Source: Candidatus Sulfopaludibacter sp. SbA3
GTDB lineage: Bacteria > Acidobacteriota > Terriglobia > Bryobacterales > Bryobacteraceae
DNA: 64,000 nucleotides
Reading direction: 5' to 3'
NCBI GenBank assembly: GCA_945890485.1
Contig: CAMDCN010000010.1
Span: 1 to 64,000, forward strand
Shown: piece after piece, positions 8,306 to 16,132 of the stretch
Position numbering within the stretch: position 1 is the first letter of the stretch
Layout: each line of letters begins with the position of its first letter
The notes under the pieces: model-generated
What the model was told of the DNA's origin: nothing
The model's input: only the letters and a program-made list of their open reading frames with translations
The model's database searches: none
Made by a program: the position numbers and the translations under genes

Positions 8306-9313
8306 ATGATTGTCGAGCCGCAAGCGGTTGACTTTGATCGTCCCGGAGTGACCCATTATCAGGTTGCGTTTCCGCTGGACGGGGCCTGGGGATATTCGTT
8401 GGTTCCGTTGACGGTAATCAACGGGGCACTGGGCGGAAACCCGAACGGAGTGCTGATCTTCGGGGGCACGCACGGTAACGAGTACGAGGGCCAGATTGCG
8501 GTGAAGCGGCTGTGCCGAGACCTGGATCCGGCGCGGATGGCGGGACGGGTGATTCTGATGCCCCAGCTTTCTGAGAGCGCTTGCCGGGCGAATACGCGGG
8601 TTTCGCCGTTCGACAACGTGAACATGAACCGGGCGTTCCCGGGCAATCCGCGCGGGACGTTGTCCTATCGCATTTCGAATTTTGTCACTACGCGGGTGTT
8701 CCCGCTCGGCCGCGTGGTTATCGATATCCATTCCGGTGGACGGGAGGGCGCGTTCCCCATCTGCACGTCGTTCCATCCGATTCCGGACGCAGCGCAGGCA
8801 GCGGAGATCGAGACCGTCGCGCGGCTTTTCGATCCGCCGTTCCTGTTCATCTACTCCTCGGCGATGGCTTCGGGGCTGCTGACGGATGAGGCAGAGGCGC
8901 TGGGGAAGATTTCGATCGGCGGCGAGTTCGGCACCGGGGAGACGGCGGACCCGGCCGGGATCCGCCATGCCTATGAAGGCGTTTGGAACGTGCTGCGGCA
9001 TTACAAGTTGGTCGACGAGCCGGTACGGCCTATTCGGGCGGCCGGCGCCGCGGCGCCGAAGTTGGTCTCGGCTGCCGAGTTGTCGGCGTACGTGCCTTGC
9101 CCGCGGGACGGAGTCTGGGAGCCGTTGACGGAGTTGGGCGCGGCGGTGGCGCAGGGCGACTTACTGGGTCGCTTGCATGACTTTTCGGATCATGCGGAGA
9201 CGCCGCTGGAGATTCGGGCGGACCGGGCGGGTTACTTGTTGATGATGCATCGGAGCGCACGGCCGTTGAAGGGGCAGACGTTGTTCGTGATTGCGCAGGA
9301 GGTGGTGCGGTGA
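8306..9313 (+). CDS. Succinylglutamate desuccinylase/aspartoacylase-family deacylase (M14-like)
   Basis: 335 residues. The N-terminal half has the zinc-site pattern of the AstE/AspA branch: GGTHGNEYEG (His and Glu ligands, about residues 52-61) and VVIDIHSGG (His ligand). Between them are the Arg/Asn-rich NMNRAFPG and RANTR segments that bind the acyl amino-acid carboxylate. The C-terminal part resembles the small beta-domain of this family. Members remove acyl groups from N-acyl amino acids. The gene is co-transcribed with the enolase-superfamily enzyme through a GTGA overlap, and probably regulated by the divergent IclR protein. The substrate is not identifiable; amide or ester cleavage of an acylated acid is the safest reading. 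Confidence 0.85.
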   Translation: MIVEPQAVDFDRPGVTHYQVAFPLDGAWGYSLVPLTVINGALGGNPNGVLIFGGTHGNEYEGQIAVKRLCRDLDPARMAGRVILMPQLSESACRANTRVSPFDNVNMNRAFPGNPRGTLSYRISNFVTTRVFPLGRVVIDIHSGGREGAFPICTSFHPIPDAAQAAEIETVARLFDPPFLFIYSSAMASGLLTDEAEALGKISIGGEFGTGETADPAGIRHAYEGVWNVLRHYKLVDEPVRPIRAAGAAAPKLVSAAELSAYVPCPRDGVWEPLTELGAAVAQGDLLGRLHDFSDHAETPLEIRADRAGYLLMMHRSARPLKGQTLFVIAQEVVR

Positions 9314-10464
9314 AGATTGCCAGTGTAGAAATTATTGTCTTGAAGTCGCCGGGGTTGTATAACAACTCGGATTCGGCGGCGGAGCCCGAGGGGCCCACGT
9401 ACATGGGGCTCGCCAAGATCACGACCGACACGGGCCTAATCGGGTGGAGCGACATCGAGACCTGCGCGCCAGTGGCGAAGGCCTGCGTGGACGCTCCGAA
9501 GTGGAGCCTGGAGCCGGGCATGGAGTGCTTCGACGGTTTAGCCACGCTGCTGATTGGCGAGAACCCTCTCGAAGTGGAGCGGCTCTGGTATCGCATGTAC
9601 CGGGGCAGCATTTACTACGGCCGGAGAGGCGTCGCGTTGCAGGCGATTTCGGCGTTGGACATAGCGCTTTGGGACATTTGCGGGAAGGCGTATGGGCAAC
9701 CCGTGCATGTGTTGCTAGGCGGAAAGTGGCGGGACCGGGTGAGGGCGTATGCCTCGACGCTGTTCCGTGGGAACCCGGCGGCGATGACGGAGGCTGTGCA
9801 GCACTACACGGCGCAGGGCTTCACGGCGGTGAAGTTCGGCTGGGGCGGGTTCGGCCAGAACGAGCGGCGCGATTTGCCGCTGGTGGAAGCAGCGCGCGAG
9901 GCATTGGGGCCAGAGCGGGATCTGCTGGTGGATACGGGGTGGTTCGTCGAGCGGACGCCGAAGGAAGCGATCCGGCTGGTGGATTCGATCATGCCGTACA
10001 AGCCGTATTTCGTCGAAGAGTTGCTGCATCCGGAGAATTACGACGGGTATCGGCAGGTCGCCGAGGCCGTGCGCGTACCGATTGCGTGCGGCGAGCAAGA
10101 GGCCACGGACTGGGGCTTTCAACAGTTGATCGAGCGCGGCGGCGTAGACATTCTACAGCCGGATCTGACGCGGTGCGGCGGGTTCACGGTGGGGCGAAAG
10201 ATCGTCCACATGGCGGAGCGGGCGAACCGGCTAGTGGTTCCGCATTCGTGGTCTTCGGACCTGTTGACGGCGGCTTCGCTGCACCTGACGGCGTTCCAGC
10301 GCCGGGCGGAATTTGTGGAGTTCAACACTTCGCAGGGACCGCTGAGCCGGGAATTGGTGAAGAATCCGATCCAACTGGAAGACGGCTATCTGCGCGTGCC
10401 AACGGGGCCAGGGCTGGGCGTGGAAGTGGACGAGGCCGTGGTGGAGAAGTACCGGATCGCTTAG
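9310..10464 (+). CDS. Mandelate racemase/muconate lactonizing enzyme family (enolase superfamily) protein
   Basis: 384 residues with an N-terminal capping domain and a C-terminal barrel. Visible Mg ligands are Asp in LLVDTGW, Glu in FVEELLHPENYDGY and Glu in CGEQEATDWG. PHSWSSD carries the His used as base in the mandelate racemase branch. At the KxK position the sequence reads VKFGWGG, so the second Lys is replaced by Gly, which argues against true mandelate racemase and for an acid-sugar dehydratase or cycloisomerase-like activity. The GTG start overlaps the stop of the deacylase (GTGA). Four bases separate its stop from the convergent cytochrome gene. Confidence 0.88.
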   Translation: MKIASVEIIVLKSPGLYNNSDSAAEPEGPTYMGLAKITTDTGLIGWSDIETCAPVAKACVDAPKWSLEPGMECFDGLATLLIGENPLEVERLWYRMYRGSIYYGRRGVALQAISALDIALWDICGKAYGQPVHVLLGGKWRDRVRAYASTLFRGNPAAMTEAVQHYTAQGFTAVKFGWGGFGQNERRDLPLVEAAREALGPERDLLVDTGWFVERTPKEAIRLVDSIMPYKPYFVEELLHPENYDGYRQVAEAVRVPIACGEQEATDWGFQQLIERGGVDILQPDLTRCGGFTVGRKIVHMAERANRLVVPHSWSSDLLTAASLHLTAFQRRAEFVEFNTSQGPLSRELVKNPIQLEDGYLRVPTGPGLGVEVDEAVVEKYRIA

Positions 10465-10468
10465 CGGC

Positions 10469-10924
10469 CTAAGCCGGGTTGTGGCAAAGGTTGCACTCGT
10501 TCGAAGTCTTGTGTTCGTCGTGGCACTCCATGCAGGAGTTCATGGTGATGGGCTTTTCTTTCTTGACCACATCGCTGGCGGCAACATCGCCGTGGCAGCG
10601 GGCGCAATCGACGACGGCGGTGTGGATCTTGTGCGAGAACCAGACGTAGCCGGGTAGCTTGTAGACGCGAACCCAGGGAACCGGTTCCTTCTTCGCGGCA
10701 TACTCGGCGAGCACCTGGATGTGTTTGCTCTCTTTCTTGACGACGGAGTGGCAGCTCATGCACTTCGTCTCGGCCGGGAAGGTGGCGGCCTCGCCTTTGC
10801 CAGGCATGGTGTGGCATTCGTTGCACTTCAGGCCCATTTTGAGATGGGTCTTGTGGCTGTAGGGGATGGGCTGATCCTGCGCCGTTAGCAGGGCTGCGAG
10901 AAGACTAAGGCAGAGCAAACGCAA
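10469..10924 (-). CDS. Pentaheme class III-type cytochrome c
   Basis: 151 residues with a signal peptide (MRLLCLSLLAALLTAQ) and five CxxCH heme motifs: CNECH, CMSCH, CARCH, CMECH and CNLCH. The matching distal His supply (YSHKTH, FSHKIH) is typical of cytochrome c3/c7-like proteins. It should be a periplasmic electron carrier. The start overlaps the end of the PQQ dehydrogenase gene by 20 bp, so the two are almost certainly co-translated, and the cytochrome is the likely electron acceptor of that enzyme. Confidence 0.92.
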   Translation of the reverse strand: MRLLCLSLLAALLTAQDQPIPYSHKTHLKMGLKCNECHTMPGKGEAATFPAETKCMSCHSVVKKESKHIQVLAEYAAKKEPVPWVRVYKLPGYVWFSHKIHTAVVDCARCHGDVAASDVVKKEKPITMNSCMECHDEHKTSNECNLCHNPA

Positions 10925-12680
10925 CGTAGGAGTCTCCGGATTTCGTGTTCAGGCGGGCGCCCCCGCCGCAGGCGATGACGATGTACTGTTTCCCGTTGAT
11001 GGAATAAACCGATGGCGTGGCGTAGCCGCCGGCGGGAAGCTTGGTCTCCCACAGGATAGCGCCCGTGGCGGCGTCGAAGGCGCGGAACATCTCGTCTCGG
11101 GTAGCGCCGATGAAGACAAGGCCGCCTGCGGTGAGCACGGGGCCACCGAAGTTCTCCGTGCCGACTTCTTTGTCCGTCGTATCGTTCTTGCCGAGAACCT
11201 TCTGCCAGAGGAATTCGCCCTTGTTCAGGTCGATGGCGGTGAGTTGGCCCCAGGGGGGCTTGATGCCGGGATTGCCCTTTTCATCGCGGAGCTTGCGGAT
11301 ACCGCCGAGTTGATAGGGATAGGGGCCGCCGGGAGGGGCGTCGACGATCTGCATGATCGTGGGAAGGTTCTGCGAGTTGACGTAGAGAATGCCCTTGGCG
11401 GGATCAACCGCCGCGCCGCCCCAGAGGCCTCCGCCAACCGTGCCCGGCACGACCGCGGTACCGCGTTTGCTGGGCGGAATATACATGCCTTCGTTGATCC
11501 AATCCTTCGACATTTCGGTGAACTTGGCTTTCACTTCGGGAGTGACGTCGCTGGGTTCGTAGCGCTGCGGGGAGAACGGAGGAGGCTTGAGGGGAACGGG
11601 TTGCGTTGTGGAGGTCACCTCGCCGGGGATGTCCGAAGCGGGGAACTTGCGTTCCTGCACGGGGAGGAGCGGCTTGCCGGTCTCGCGGTCGAGAACGAAG
11701 ACGTAGCCCTGCTTTGTGATCTGGGCGAGGGCCGGTTTGCCTTTCCAGTTGAAGAGGTTGGCATTGACGGGAAGATCGTAGTCCCAGATGTCGTGATGGA
11801 CGGTTTGGTAGTGCCACAGGCGCTTGCCGGTGTTTGCATCGAGGGCGACAACGGAGTTGCCGTAGAGGTTGTCGCCGACGCGATCGGCGCCGTAGTAGTC
11901 GTAAGAGGGGGAGCCGAGCGAGACGAAGACGACGCCCTTCTTATCGTCGACGCTGATGCCGCCCCAGGCGTTGGTGCCGCCGCTGGTTTTCCAGGCGTCC
12001 TTCGGCCATGTGTCGTAGCCGAACTCTCCGGGGTGGGGGATGGTGTGGAAGATCCAGCGGCGCTGGCCGGTGCGGACATCGTAGGCGCGGATGTGGCCGG
12101 GGGCGGCCATACGAGGGCCCTCGCCGACGCTGGAGCCCATGATGATGAGGTCCTTGTAGATGACGCCGGGGGAGGAGGAGCCGTTCATCGCGCCGGGCGG
12201 ATCACGGTCGAGGTCTTTGGCGAGGTTCACCGCGCCATTTTCACCGAACGTGGGGATGGATTTGCCGGTCTTGGCGTCGATGCCGAAGAGTTGCGCGCCA
12301 GCGGCGTAGAAGATCCGGGTTTCGGCCTTGTCTTGCCAGAGCATCACGCCGCGGCTGACTCCGCGGAAGCGGGAGGCTGGCGGCGAAAAGCGCCAGAGTT
12401 GCTTGCCGGTGGCGGCGTCCAGGGCGACGGCGTCGAGGGTGGGAGTGGTGGCGTACAGGACGCCGTTGACGATGATGGGCGTGCACTGGATCGCGGTGCG
12501 GCCGCGTTCATCGGCGTCGCCAGACTTGAACTCCCAGGCAACCTTCAGCTGCTTGACGTTACTTTTGTTGATCTGCGTGAGGGGGGAGTAACGGTTGCCG
12601 TCGTTGCCGCCCGACCAGGAGCGCCACTCCTGTTGGGCGAAGAGGAGAGTTGGGAGGAAAAGGAGGCCGAAAGTGCGCAT
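10905..12680 (-). CDS. PQQ-dependent dehydrogenase (quinoprotein glucose dehydrogenase-like)
   Basis: 591 residues with a signal peptide (MRTFGLLFLPTLLFAQ), then the eight-bladed propeller of PQQ enzymes. The opening WRSWSGGNDGNRYSPLTQIN and VKQLKVAWEF is that of the glucose/quinate/alcohol dehydrogenase family. GGTNAWGGISVD and HDIWDYDLPVNANLF carry the Trp and Asp residues of the active-site face, and the tail (IVIACGGGARLNTKSGDSYV) is also standard. There are no N-terminal membrane helices, so it is a soluble periplasmic form. It oxidises a sugar or alcohol and passes electrons onward, presumably to the pentaheme cytochrome encoded directly downstream. The actual substrate cannot be read from the sequence. 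Confidence 0.92.
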   Translation of the reverse strand: MRTFGLLFLPTLLFAQQEWRSWSGGNDGNRYSPLTQINKSNVKQLKVAWEFKSGDADERGRTAIQCTPIIVNGVLYATTPTLDAVALDAATGKQLWRFSPPASRFRGVSRGVMLWQDKAETRIFYAAGAQLFGIDAKTGKSIPTFGENGAVNLAKDLDRDPPGAMNGSSSPGVIYKDLIIMGSSVGEGPRMAAPGHIRAYDVRTGQRRWIFHTIPHPGEFGYDTWPKDAWKTSGGTNAWGGISVDDKKGVVFVSLGSPSYDYYGADRVGDNLYGNSVVALDANTGKRLWHYQTVHHDIWDYDLPVNANLFNWKGKPALAQITKQGYVFVLDRETGKPLLPVQERKFPASDIPGEVTSTTQPVPLKPPPFSPQRYEPSDVTPEVKAKFTEMSKDWINEGMYIPPSKRGTAVVPGTVGGGLWGGAAVDPAKGILYVNSQNLPTIMQIVDAPPGGPYPYQLGGIRKLRDEKGNPGIKPPWGQLTAIDLNKGEFLWQKVLGKNDTTDKEVGTENFGGPVLTAGGLVFIGATRDEMFRAFDAATGAILWETKLPAGGYATPSVYSINGKQYIVIACGGGARLNTKSGDSYVAFALP

Positions 12681-12750
12681 AGGGCGTTCGGCGACACTCT
12701 ATCAGATTTCAAGGCGGTCACCGCCGCCGATGACGTAGGAGAGGGCAGCG

Positions 12751-12924
12751 CTAAGACGAGGGCGCAGGCAGATACGCTATGCAACGGAGAACTGGGAGAT
12801 GAGGGTACTTGGGCATCGCACCGTTGGAGAGAGCCACTTCGCAGAGAAAGAAACGCGTGCCGCGGGCGGTTTCAATCCGGCGGTTATGCACGCAACTGGC
12901 GCACAGGCCGGGGTCGACACTCAA
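12751..12924 (-). CDS. Small Cys-rich protein (57 aa, DPGLCxxC type)
   Basis: A short frame starting at a TTG that overlaps the stop of the preceding exported protein (TTGA) encodes 57 residues. It contains DPGLCASC near the start, RRIETARGTRFFLCEVA in the middle, and KYPHLPVLRC near the end. The four cysteines (CxxC, C, C) and the R-x-F-x-x-C and YP-LPVL-C spacing look like a small metal-binding knuckle. I recognise this pattern from small conserved acidobacterial proteins without known function. GAGG lies about 10 nt upstream. No signal peptide, so probably cytoplasmic. Length and codon structure support a real gene. Confidence 0.7.
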   Translation of the reverse strand: MSVDPGLCASCVHNRRIETARGTRFFLCEVALSNGAMPKYPHLPVLRCIAYLPAPSS

Positions 12925-13667
12925 GGTTTGGGTGCCTCGAAGCGGATGGTGGACTCAGCACCAAACCGTTGATATTGGGAGAATTCCAGTTTCATACGCA
13001 ACCTCAGGGGTCCTGATCGGAAGGGAAGGGTGTCGTCGGCGAAAGTGATTCGCGGAAACCAATAACCTCCCTCCTGCTGATGCCGAATCGTGGTGAAACG
13101 GGGGAAAAGATTTTCGTCCTTCTTGGTCAGGATTTGAGGGACGGCGCGGCCTTCCGAGCGGACGACGGAAAAATCGGACTGGGCGGCCCAGAGGAGGCCT
13201 TCAAACAGGCGTTGGCCGTCGAGAATCTGCCTCGGTTTGACTTCGAGGACCCAGCAGGGCACGCCGTCGACTGTCTCTTCGCCGCGAGGCTGCGTCTGGT
13301 AAAGCCACAGGCGTTCTTTCGTCAACAGAAGCGGCTGGATCTCCTGGATGTCACGGAAGTCTTCGGGCGTCAGTTTGAGGCGGACCAGGCGGTCGGTAGC
13401 CTTCTGCGTCACCTTCTCCGTGCGTTCCCCGGCGGGCGAGAAAATGACTTCACGGTGTTCGGAGTAGTCGCCAGCCCGGACGTTGCGTTTGTCGAACTCC
13501 TCGATGAGAAGTTGCTGCTTGTACATATACTGCGCGCGAATGGCTTCCGATTTGGTCTCGCGTTCGGCGATGCGTTTGGCGAGGTCGCGCGGAGGGTCGC
13601 CGGCGAGGATTGGCGATACTAAGTAGGTGCAGAAGACGGCGGGGATGAGGGCGTATCTCAGGAGCAT
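12921..13667 (-). CDS. Exported LolA-like/outer-membrane lipoprotein-sorting-type protein
   Basis: 248 residues with a signal peptide (MLLRYALIPAVFCTYLVSPILA). The rest is a Lys/Arg/Glu-rich protein with alternating beta-type stretches: MYKQQLLIEEFD, GVPCWVLEVKPR and MKLEFSQYQRFGAEST near the C-terminus. This layout (helix, then a curved sheet with W-x-L-x-V-x-P, ending in a Y-x-x-F/G strand) resembles LolA/LolB-like domains in many acidobacterial proteins. The fold assignment is tentative. Its start lies only 4 bp from the divergent CPBP gene, and the 57-aa Cys protein follows by a TTGA overlap. Confidence 0.6.
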   Translation of the reverse strand: MLLRYALIPAVFCTYLVSPILAGDPPRDLAKRIAERETKSEAIRAQYMYKQQLLIEEFDKRNVRAGDYSEHREVIFSPAGERTEKVTQKATDRLVRLKLTPEDFRDIQEIQPLLLTKERLWLYQTQPRGEETVDGVPCWVLEVKPRQILDGQRLFEGLLWAAQSDFSVVRSEGRAVPQILTKKDENLFPRFTTIRHQQEGGYWFPRITFADDTLPFRSGPLRLRMKLEFSQYQRFGAESTIRFEAPKP

Positions 13668-13671
13668 GGCG

Positions 13672-14568
13672 ATGGTGCTGCCGCTGCTGGCGGCCGGGCT
13701 GGGCGTTTACCTGTCTACGCAGAATATCGCCTTTGGCGAGGCAGCACCAGCGTTGGTCGCGTTGATTCTCGAGGCCGCGATGTTCCTTTCGATGGGCAAC
13801 GACGCCGCGCGGCGCTGGTGGAGGCCATGGTTGATAGCGGCGAGCGTGGGCGTGCCGGCGTTGCTGGTGGGCGCCAATCCGCTGGTGCTGGCCGTGAGTG
13901 GGGTGATGGCTTATTGGTACATCGCGCTGCCGCGGAGCGGATGGACGGATGCGTCGTACGCGCTGCTGTTTGGCGCCATTACGCTCGGAAAATTGAGTGA
14001 ACATCTCTATCCGGTGGCGCTGGGGAAACTGCCGTTGGCGATTTTGGGAGAACTGGCGTGGGCGCGCATCTTGATCTGGGCGGTGCTGGAGGTGCGCGGC
14101 CAGAAGGGGGTCGGCTTCGGCTTCGTACCAAGCCGGCGGGAGCTGGGGATCGGGCTCAAGTGGTATCTGGTGTTCTTGCCGGTGGGAGCGGCGTTGGGTT
14201 GGGCGATTGGATTTACGGGCTTGCGGCAGGGGCCGTGGGTGGTGGAGAAAATGTTGTTGAACGCCGTGGGGACCTTCTTCGGGATCTTTCTCTTTGTCGC
14301 CCTACGGGAGAATTTCCTATTCCGGGGGATGCTGCTGCCTTGGTTCACGGAGTGGACAGGGAGTTTGCAGCGGTCGCAAATTGTGGTGGCGCTTCTGTGC
14401 GGGGCGGCGCATTTGCCGTTTCGCCAGTTTCCGAATTGGCGGTTCGCGCTGTTGGCCACGCTCGCTCACTACGTCTATGGCCGGGCGTTTCTGGAGGCTG
14501 GAAGCATCCGGGCGGCGATGGTTTGCCATGCGCTCGTCGTGGTTACCTGGCGCGTGCTGCTAAGTTGA
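13672..14568 (+). CDS. CPBP-family intramembrane protease-like protein
   Basis: A polytopic membrane protein with about eight hydrophobic helices. The CPBP (CAAX protease/Abi) motifs are in the C-terminal half: RENFLFRG (about 211-218) for motif 1, CGAAHLPF (about 242-249) for motif 2, and MVCHALVVVTW (about 281-291) for motif 3. Motif 1 is normally EExxxR; here the second Glu is Asn, so proteolysis may be altered or lost. The start chosen is the ATG at 13672 with AGGAG 7 nt upstream; earlier in-frame ATGs (13627, 13645) would run into the divergent gene. It overlaps the convergent NAD(P)-binding gene by 26 bp. Confidence 0.8.
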   Translation: MVLPLLAAGLGVYLSTQNIAFGEAAPALVALILEAAMFLSMGNDAARRWWRPWLIAASVGVPALLVGANPLVLAVSGVMAYWYIALPRSGWTDASYALLFGAITLGKLSEHLYPVALGKLPLAILGELAWARILIWAVLEVRGQKGVGFGFVPSRRELGIGLKWYLVFLPVGAALGWAIGFTGLRQGPWVVEKMLLNAVGTFFGIFLFVALRENFLFRGMLLPWFTEWTGSLQRSQIVVALLCGAAHLPFRQFPNWRFALLATLAHYVYGRAFLEAGSIRAAMVCHALVVVTWRVLLS

Positions 14569-15217
14569 TGATGTCGTCGTAAAGGTGGCGTCGCAGACCC
14601 GGCAACGGCGTTTGCGATGCGGCGAGCATGGCGGCGGCGACGTCGTGGCCGCGGATGGCCCGGTACTTTCGGAGACTGCCAAGGAGCAGGAACGGCACGG
14701 CCTGCAGAACCACTTTGCTGATCCATTCCGCAGGGCGAAATCCGGCCCGGGGGCCGAGAAGGACGCTGGGTTGAAAGATGTCGACGCAAGGGTAGCCGAG
14801 GGCGGCGATGTCGCGCTCGAGTTCGCCCTTAACCCGCAGGTAAGCGTTCGGGGATTTCGGGTCGGCGCCGACCGACGATACGAGGAGCAAATGGTTGGCG
14901 CCGCTGGCGCGAGCCCAGCGGGCGAGCCGGAGCGGAAGATCGTAGTCAATGCGACGGAAGGCCTCTGGGGAGCCAGCGATCTTGATGGTGGTGCCGAGGG
15001 CGCAGAAGACGGTGGCGAGGGGAGGGGTGTCGAGATTGTCGAGCGAGGCGAAATCCGTGACCCGCTCAAGCAGGCGCGGATGGCTGCGGCCGGAAGAGCG
15101 GCGAAGCAGTGCGACCACCGGAGAGTAATCCGCGGAATCGAGCAGTTGGTTCAGCAGGGCACTGCCGATAAGGCCGGTGGCGCCAAGAACTAAGGCCGCT
15201 CGTTCGTCCGAAGACAT
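14543..15217 (-). CDS. NAD(P)-binding Rossmann-fold protein (TIP30/atypical SDR type)
   Basis: 224 residues. The N-terminus has the dinucleotide-binding loop LVLGATGLIGSALL (GxxGxxG), followed by VVALLRR. A central VFCALGTTIK segment leads to LLLVSSVGADPKSPNAYLRVKGELE, where Ser and the YxxxK-like YLRVK correspond to SDR active-site positions. IFQPSVLLGPR is typical of atypical SDRs of the TIP30/HTATIP2 branch. Likely a cytoplasmic oxidoreductase or redox-sensing protein; substrate unknown. It is tail-to-tail with the CPBP gene, with a 26-bp overlap. Confidence 0.85.
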   Translation of the reverse strand: MSSDERAALVLGATGLIGSALLNQLLDSADYSPVVALLRRSSGRSHPRLLERVTDFASLDNLDTPPLATVFCALGTTIKIAGSPEAFRRIDYDLPLRLARWARASGANHLLLVSSVGADPKSPNAYLRVKGELERDIAALGYPCVDIFQPSVLLGPRAGFRPAEWISKVVLQAVPFLLLGSLRKYRAIRGHDVAAAMLAASQTPLPGLRRHLYDDIINLAARAR

Positions 15218-15238
15218 TCTCTGCTATCGTAACTTGCC

Positions 15239-16123
15239 ATGAGAGCCTTCGCGTTGATTCTGTGGATTGTGCCGCTTTTTGCCGAGAAAGAGCGCCTTCC
15301 CGGCGGTAAGGTTCTGCCGCATGAAAAATACATTCATGCGGTGAGCGAAAGGGATTCGCCGGTAGAGCAGGTTTACATCAAGTCGAAAGACGGCGTGTAT
15401 GTGGCGGCGGCGATCCGAAAGCCGAAGGGCCCCGGACCGTTTCCAGTCCTGCTGCACTTCCATGGGGCGCCGGGCGGGAGAGGAATGGAGAAGCTCGTGA
15501 CGTGGGTGCGGGGCGACACGGGCGGGCCGATGTGGGAGCGTTTCCTGCAGGAAGGTTACGTCGTTGTGGTGGCGGACTACCGGCACCCGACGCCCATGAT
15601 GGCGAGCGTCGCGGAGGCGAAAAGCCCGACGTACGTGGACGATGGCTTGGCGGTGGTGGAATGGCTGCGACAGCAGAAATACGTTGATCCGGGGCGGATC
15701 ACAGCCTATGGCGTGAGCTTGGGCGGAAACCTGGTAGCCCATCTGGCGGGACGCACGAAGCTGCACGCGGCGGTGCTGGGGGCTCCTGCCGTGATCGAGT
15801 TTCTCGGCGTGGAGGGATGGAACCGGGAGTCGAAGACCGTGCCAGTAAACGAGGCCGTGGCGAAAAGAAATCTCGCCGCGCTGCAATGCCCGGTGCTGCT
15901 ACTCGTGGGGACGAAAGACAACCTGATCGCCGTGGACGAGCCCTTTCATGACCTGGCCGTGGCGATGGGGAAACCAGTGATGATGTTGATCTACGAAAAC
16001 GGCTATCACGACTTCGTGATGGGGCCACAGGGCCACGCCGGCAGGGACGAGCCGTTACTGGACGCAACGCTGGACGCTCTCGACCGAACGGTGGCTTTCG
16101 TGAAGAAACCGTCTGCCAAGTAA
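15239..16123 (+). CDS. Exported alpha/beta-hydrolase (dienelactone hydrolase/S9-like)
   Basis: 294 residues with a short signal peptide (MRAFALILWIVPLFA). The hydrolase core shows an oxyanion region FPVLLHFHGAPGG, the nucleophile elbow GVSLGGN (about residue 159), Asp in GTKDNLIAVDE (about 226) and His in NGYHDFVMG (about 257). The lack of a propeller separates it from the S9 peptidase at the left of the window. Probably a periplasmic esterase or acyl-peptidase. TATCGT at 15225-15230 ends 8 nt before the ATG with no ribosome site, suggesting a leaderless message. It is divergent from the NAD(P)-binding gene. Confidence 0.85.
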   Translation: MRAFALILWIVPLFAEKERLPGGKVLPHEKYIHAVSERDSPVEQVYIKSKDGVYVAAAIRKPKGPGPFPVLLHFHGAPGGRGMEKLVTWVRGDTGGPMWERFLQEGYVVVVADYRHPTPMMASVAEAKSPTYVDDGLAVVEWLRQQKYVDPGRITAYGVSLGGNLVAHLAGRTKLHAAVLGAPAVIEFLGVEGWNRESKTVPVNEAVAKRNLAALQCPVLLLVGTKDNLIAVDEPFHDLAVAMGKPVMMLIYENGYHDFVMGPQGHAGRDEPLLDATLDALDRTVAFVKKPSAK

Positions 16124-16132
16124 AACTTTTTA

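Noticed and set aside
11244-13016. Long open frame on the plus strand (590 codons) antisense to the PQQ dehydrogenase
   Set aside because: Low-complexity Gly/Val/Asp/Glu-rich translation typical of the antisense frame of a GC-rich gene; no motif and the opposite strand codes a clear enzyme.
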